Below, piece by piece: positions 5,181-5,699 of a stretch of DNA of 5,699 nucleotides; within the stretch, counting starts at the first letter, position 1; the number at the start of each line of letters is the position of its first letter. The stretch comes from Ramlibacter sp. Lineage in GTDB: Bacteria > Pseudomonadota > Gammaproteobacteria > Burkholderiales > Burkholderiaceae_C. Location: the NCBI GenBank assembly GCA_026785815.1, contig JAJAZH010000119.1:1-5699 (forward strand), written 5' to 3'. The notes beneath the pieces are model-generated. The model was not told where the DNA came from. It searched no databases and worked only from the letters and a program-made list of their open reading frames with translations. The position numbers and the translations under genes are program-made.

Positions 5181-5699
5181 TCAGGCTTTCGCCGAGGCTG
5201 ACACTGCCGCGGCCGACGGCGCGCGGACCACCAGGCTGACACCGAAGACGGTGAGCGCCATCCCGGCCAGGGTCAGCGGGGTGATCGGCTCGTCGAACAG
5301 CAGCCATGCCATCAGCGCGGTGCACGGCGGCACCAGGTACAGCAGGCTCGTGACCGCGGTGGCCGCGCCGCGCTGGATCAGGAGGTACAGCAACGAGCTG
5401 CCGCCCAGCGTCATGCCCAGCACCGACCAGGCCATCGCCCCGATCAACTGGCCAGTCCAGCGCATCGTCTCCGTCTCCAGCAACGTCAGCGGCAGCGTGA
5501 CTGCGAGCGCCGCCGCAAGCTGCACCAGGTTGGCGGTGCGCACGTCGCATGGCGTCACGAACCGCTTCTGGTACAGCGTGCCGGCCGTGATGCTGATCAG
5601 TGCCACAAGGGCGCACAGCAGGTTCGCCCCGCTGATCTCGCCCAGGCCGAGCTTGTGCCAGACCACCAGTCCCAGTCCGGTGAATCCGAGCGCCAGGCC
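5181..5699 (-). CDS. DMT superfamily (EamA) transporter, 3' part
   Basis: The frame is open to the right edge, so the N-terminal half is missing; 172 residues are visible. The fragment begins GLALGFTGLGLVV, the kind of helix end that joins the two EamA repeats. Further hydrophobic helices lie at about 27-45, 56-73, 83-110, 115-134 and 139-157. The stretch around SLLYLVPPCTALMAW then FDEPITPLTLAGM (about 117-149) is the typical end of the second EamA repeat, where a conserved E-P pair follows the helix. The protein would be an inner-membrane carrier of a metabolite; its substrate and direction cannot be read from sequence. An internal GTG at 5666 is in frame but is not a likely true start, because the family's helices continue upstream. 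It probably heads or belongs to the operon with the dehalogenase-like hydrolase 32 nt downstream. Confidence 0.9.
   Translation of the reverse strand, partial: GLALGFTGLGLVVWHKLGLGEISGANLLCALVALISITAGTLYQKRFVTPCDVRTANLVQLAAALAVTLPLTLLETETMRWTGQLIGAMAWSVLGMTLGGSSLLYLLIQRGAATAVTSLLYLVPPCTALMAWLLFDEPITPLTLAGMALTVFGVSLVVRAPSAAAVSASAKA

Noticed and set aside
5161..5616. 151-residue minus-strand frame over the transporter
   Set aside because: It is the shifted shadow of the EamA gene, full of Arg/Gly/Ala/Asp, without hydrophobic helices or motifs.
1..5699. CRISPR array, insertion sequence or attachment site
   Set aside because: I found no regularly spaced repeats, no terminal inverted repeats with a transposase, and no duplicated tRNA 3' end beside tRNA-Val.

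Overview
The window reads as chromosomal DNA of a GC-rich betaproteobacterium, most likely Burkholderiales and near Comamonadaceae. This is inferred from the strong third-position GC bias, the HU sequence type, and the style of the PpiD and tartrate dehydrogenase proteins. No taxonomic marker is present that would settle it. Every supported gene lies on the minus strand, so transcription runs from high to low coordinates.

Right half (5699 to 3173): a compact metabolic cluster. It starts with the 3' part of a DMT/EamA-type membrane transporter cut by the window edge. After 32 nt comes an alpha/beta hydrolase that carries every residue expected of a fluoroacetate/haloacetate dehalogenase. After a 4-nt ATGA overlap comes a tartrate/D-malate dehydrogenase of the isocitrate/isopropylmalate dehydrogenase superfamily. 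Spacing and overlap suggest one operon for uptake or export and oxidation of a small organic acid. The true substrate is not given by the sequence.

Middle (3172 to 2477): a regulated housekeeping unit. A near-consensus sigma-70 promoter (TTGACA, 17 nt, TTTAAT) drives hupB (HU DNA-binding protein, GTG start) through a leader of about 134 nt. The leader contains a three-tier nested hairpin flanked by an A tract and a T tract. Only 21 nt after the hupB stop is a complete tRNA-Val(UAC) gene with encoded CCA. A Rho-independent terminator follows it. The tRNA has no visible promoter of its own, so it is probably cut from the hupB 3' UTR.

Left half (2447 to 516): ppiD, a membrane-anchored periplasmic chaperone with one parvulin domain. 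Its start codon is only 29 nt past the terminator hairpin, so its expression probably depends on read-through. The order hupB then ppiD matches the classical lon-hupB-ppiD neighbourhood. Here a tRNA is inserted, and lon is replaced upstream by the metabolic cluster.

The first 515 bases hold no confident gene. They contain coding-like fragments in shifted frames on the minus strand, which look like an eroded gene.

The most interesting points are the structured hupB leader, the hupB/tRNA-Val/terminator/ppiD arrangement, and the dehalogenase coupled to tartrate dehydrogenase.
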